Below are positions 60,595 through 60,868 of a stretch of DNA of 60,868 nt, piece after piece. The DNA lies in contig CAYLJJ010000028.1 of assembly GCA_964384025.1 (NCBI GenBank), positions 1 to 60,868 on the forward strand. Direction: 5' to 3'. This stretch comes from CAYLJJ01 sp964384025. Lineage in GTDB: Bacteria; Myxococcota_A; Bradymonadia; UBA7976; UBA1532. The translations under genes were made by a program, and so were the position numbers. The number at the start of each line of letters is the position of its first letter. Positions within the stretch are counted from its first letter, which is position 1. The notes under the pieces were generated by a model. That model did not search any database. It was not told the origin of the DNA and saw only the letters and a program-made list of their open reading frames with translations.

Positions 60595-60868
60595 CCACTC
60601 GTTCCGTTTCCGATATTCCCATTCTATATTAAAGACTTAGCTTCCTACACCACTTGTCTGCCCAGGACCTTCAGCGGTTAAGTCATCACCGCCTCCGACC
60701 ACGATAGCGTCGCCTGAATCCTGATATTAAAGGGATCCGACAGCGACGGTGTTGCGAGAGCGGGGACTCGCTGCAGCCTGTACAAGGAGCCTGAGGTGCT
60801 CGCCAAGCTGCGCGAAGAGAGTTGGGAGCCTGTGCCCAACAGCTGCAGCGGTCCGCAGCGTTACGCGA
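60595..60868 (+). mobile_element. decayed transposon-like repeat, copy C (runs off the window)
   Basis: CCACTCGTTCCGTTTCC and about 140 following bases match copy A at 50591. From about 60733 the sequence matches the DPTVTVLRER-coding stretch of copy B (60156-60195), so this copy has an internal deletion or rearrangement joining its left end to the middle of the transposase. It continues beyond 60868, so its full length cannot be judged. Confidence 0.55.

Noticed and set aside
60203..60640. 145-codon plus-strand frame near the right end
   Set aside because: It runs across the junction into repeat copy C and has no recognisable domain; best seen as a transposon remnant.

Overview
The window looks like chromosomal DNA of a high-GC (high fifties percent by eye), predatory or social deltaproteobacterial-type bacterium, most like Myxococcota or Bradymonadales. 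I base this on protein families, not on a search: FHA-domain proteins with long proline-rich linkers, kinases fused to formylglycine-generating-enzyme-like (FGE-like) domains, a zinc-ribbon/GYF/AgmX-type protein, large lipoproteins with thrombospondin type 3 repeats, and a MoxR-vWA-beta-propeller ternary system. I saw no rRNA, tRNA or CRISPR array.

Layout. 1-8872: FmdB-like zinc ribbon, short DnaJ protein, PilZ protein, small LptF/G-like membrane protein, MFS transporter, two coupled FHA proteins (the first with a degenerate CpaF-like ATPase domain), then MlaC-like and TolC-like envelope genes. 9231-15227: tightly overlapping MoxR ATPase / bpX-type small protein / vWA-propeller / bpX6-like operon. 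15548-18450: two convergent lipoproteins (OB-fold-like and nuclease-like) with a dead IS4-type transposase fragment between them. 18524-20113: two unrecognised proteins and a hairpin-rich gap. 20218-25747: alpha-2-macroglobulin/OmpA fusion and glucokinase. 25828-32440: an operon-like run of TPR-barrel, PqqD-like, ATP-grasp, PLP decarboxylase, urea transporter-M23 fusion and TPR protein, which I regard as an uncharacterised peptide or cell-wall-linked pathway. 32626-39821: two tandem kinase-FGE paralogues and a large lipoprotein. 40021-50587: response-regulator-like protein, valyl-tRNA synthetase, AgmX-like protein, and a RecC/RecB pair that seems to have lost its helicase motifs but kept the RecB nuclease.

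50591-60868 is the accessory end. A sharply AT-rich island (51517-57077) carries two large receptor-like membrane proteins. The first joins a dCache sensor to a Pro-loop (pentameric ligand-gated) channel-like body. The second joins a periplasmic amino-acid-binding-protein-like domain, a Pro-loop-receptor-like beta domain, an MscS channel and a cyclic-nucleotide-binding-like domain. Decayed copies of one transposon-like repeat lie on both sides (50591 and 59510/60595), with a normal-GC sulfatase-fold membrane enzyme inside the right flank. This suggests horizontal arrival next to recB, where recD would often be found.

Translation signals: several operon junctions use a TTG start overlapping the upstream stop as TTGA (10804, 34332, 48152), besides the usual ATGA and TGATG overlaps.
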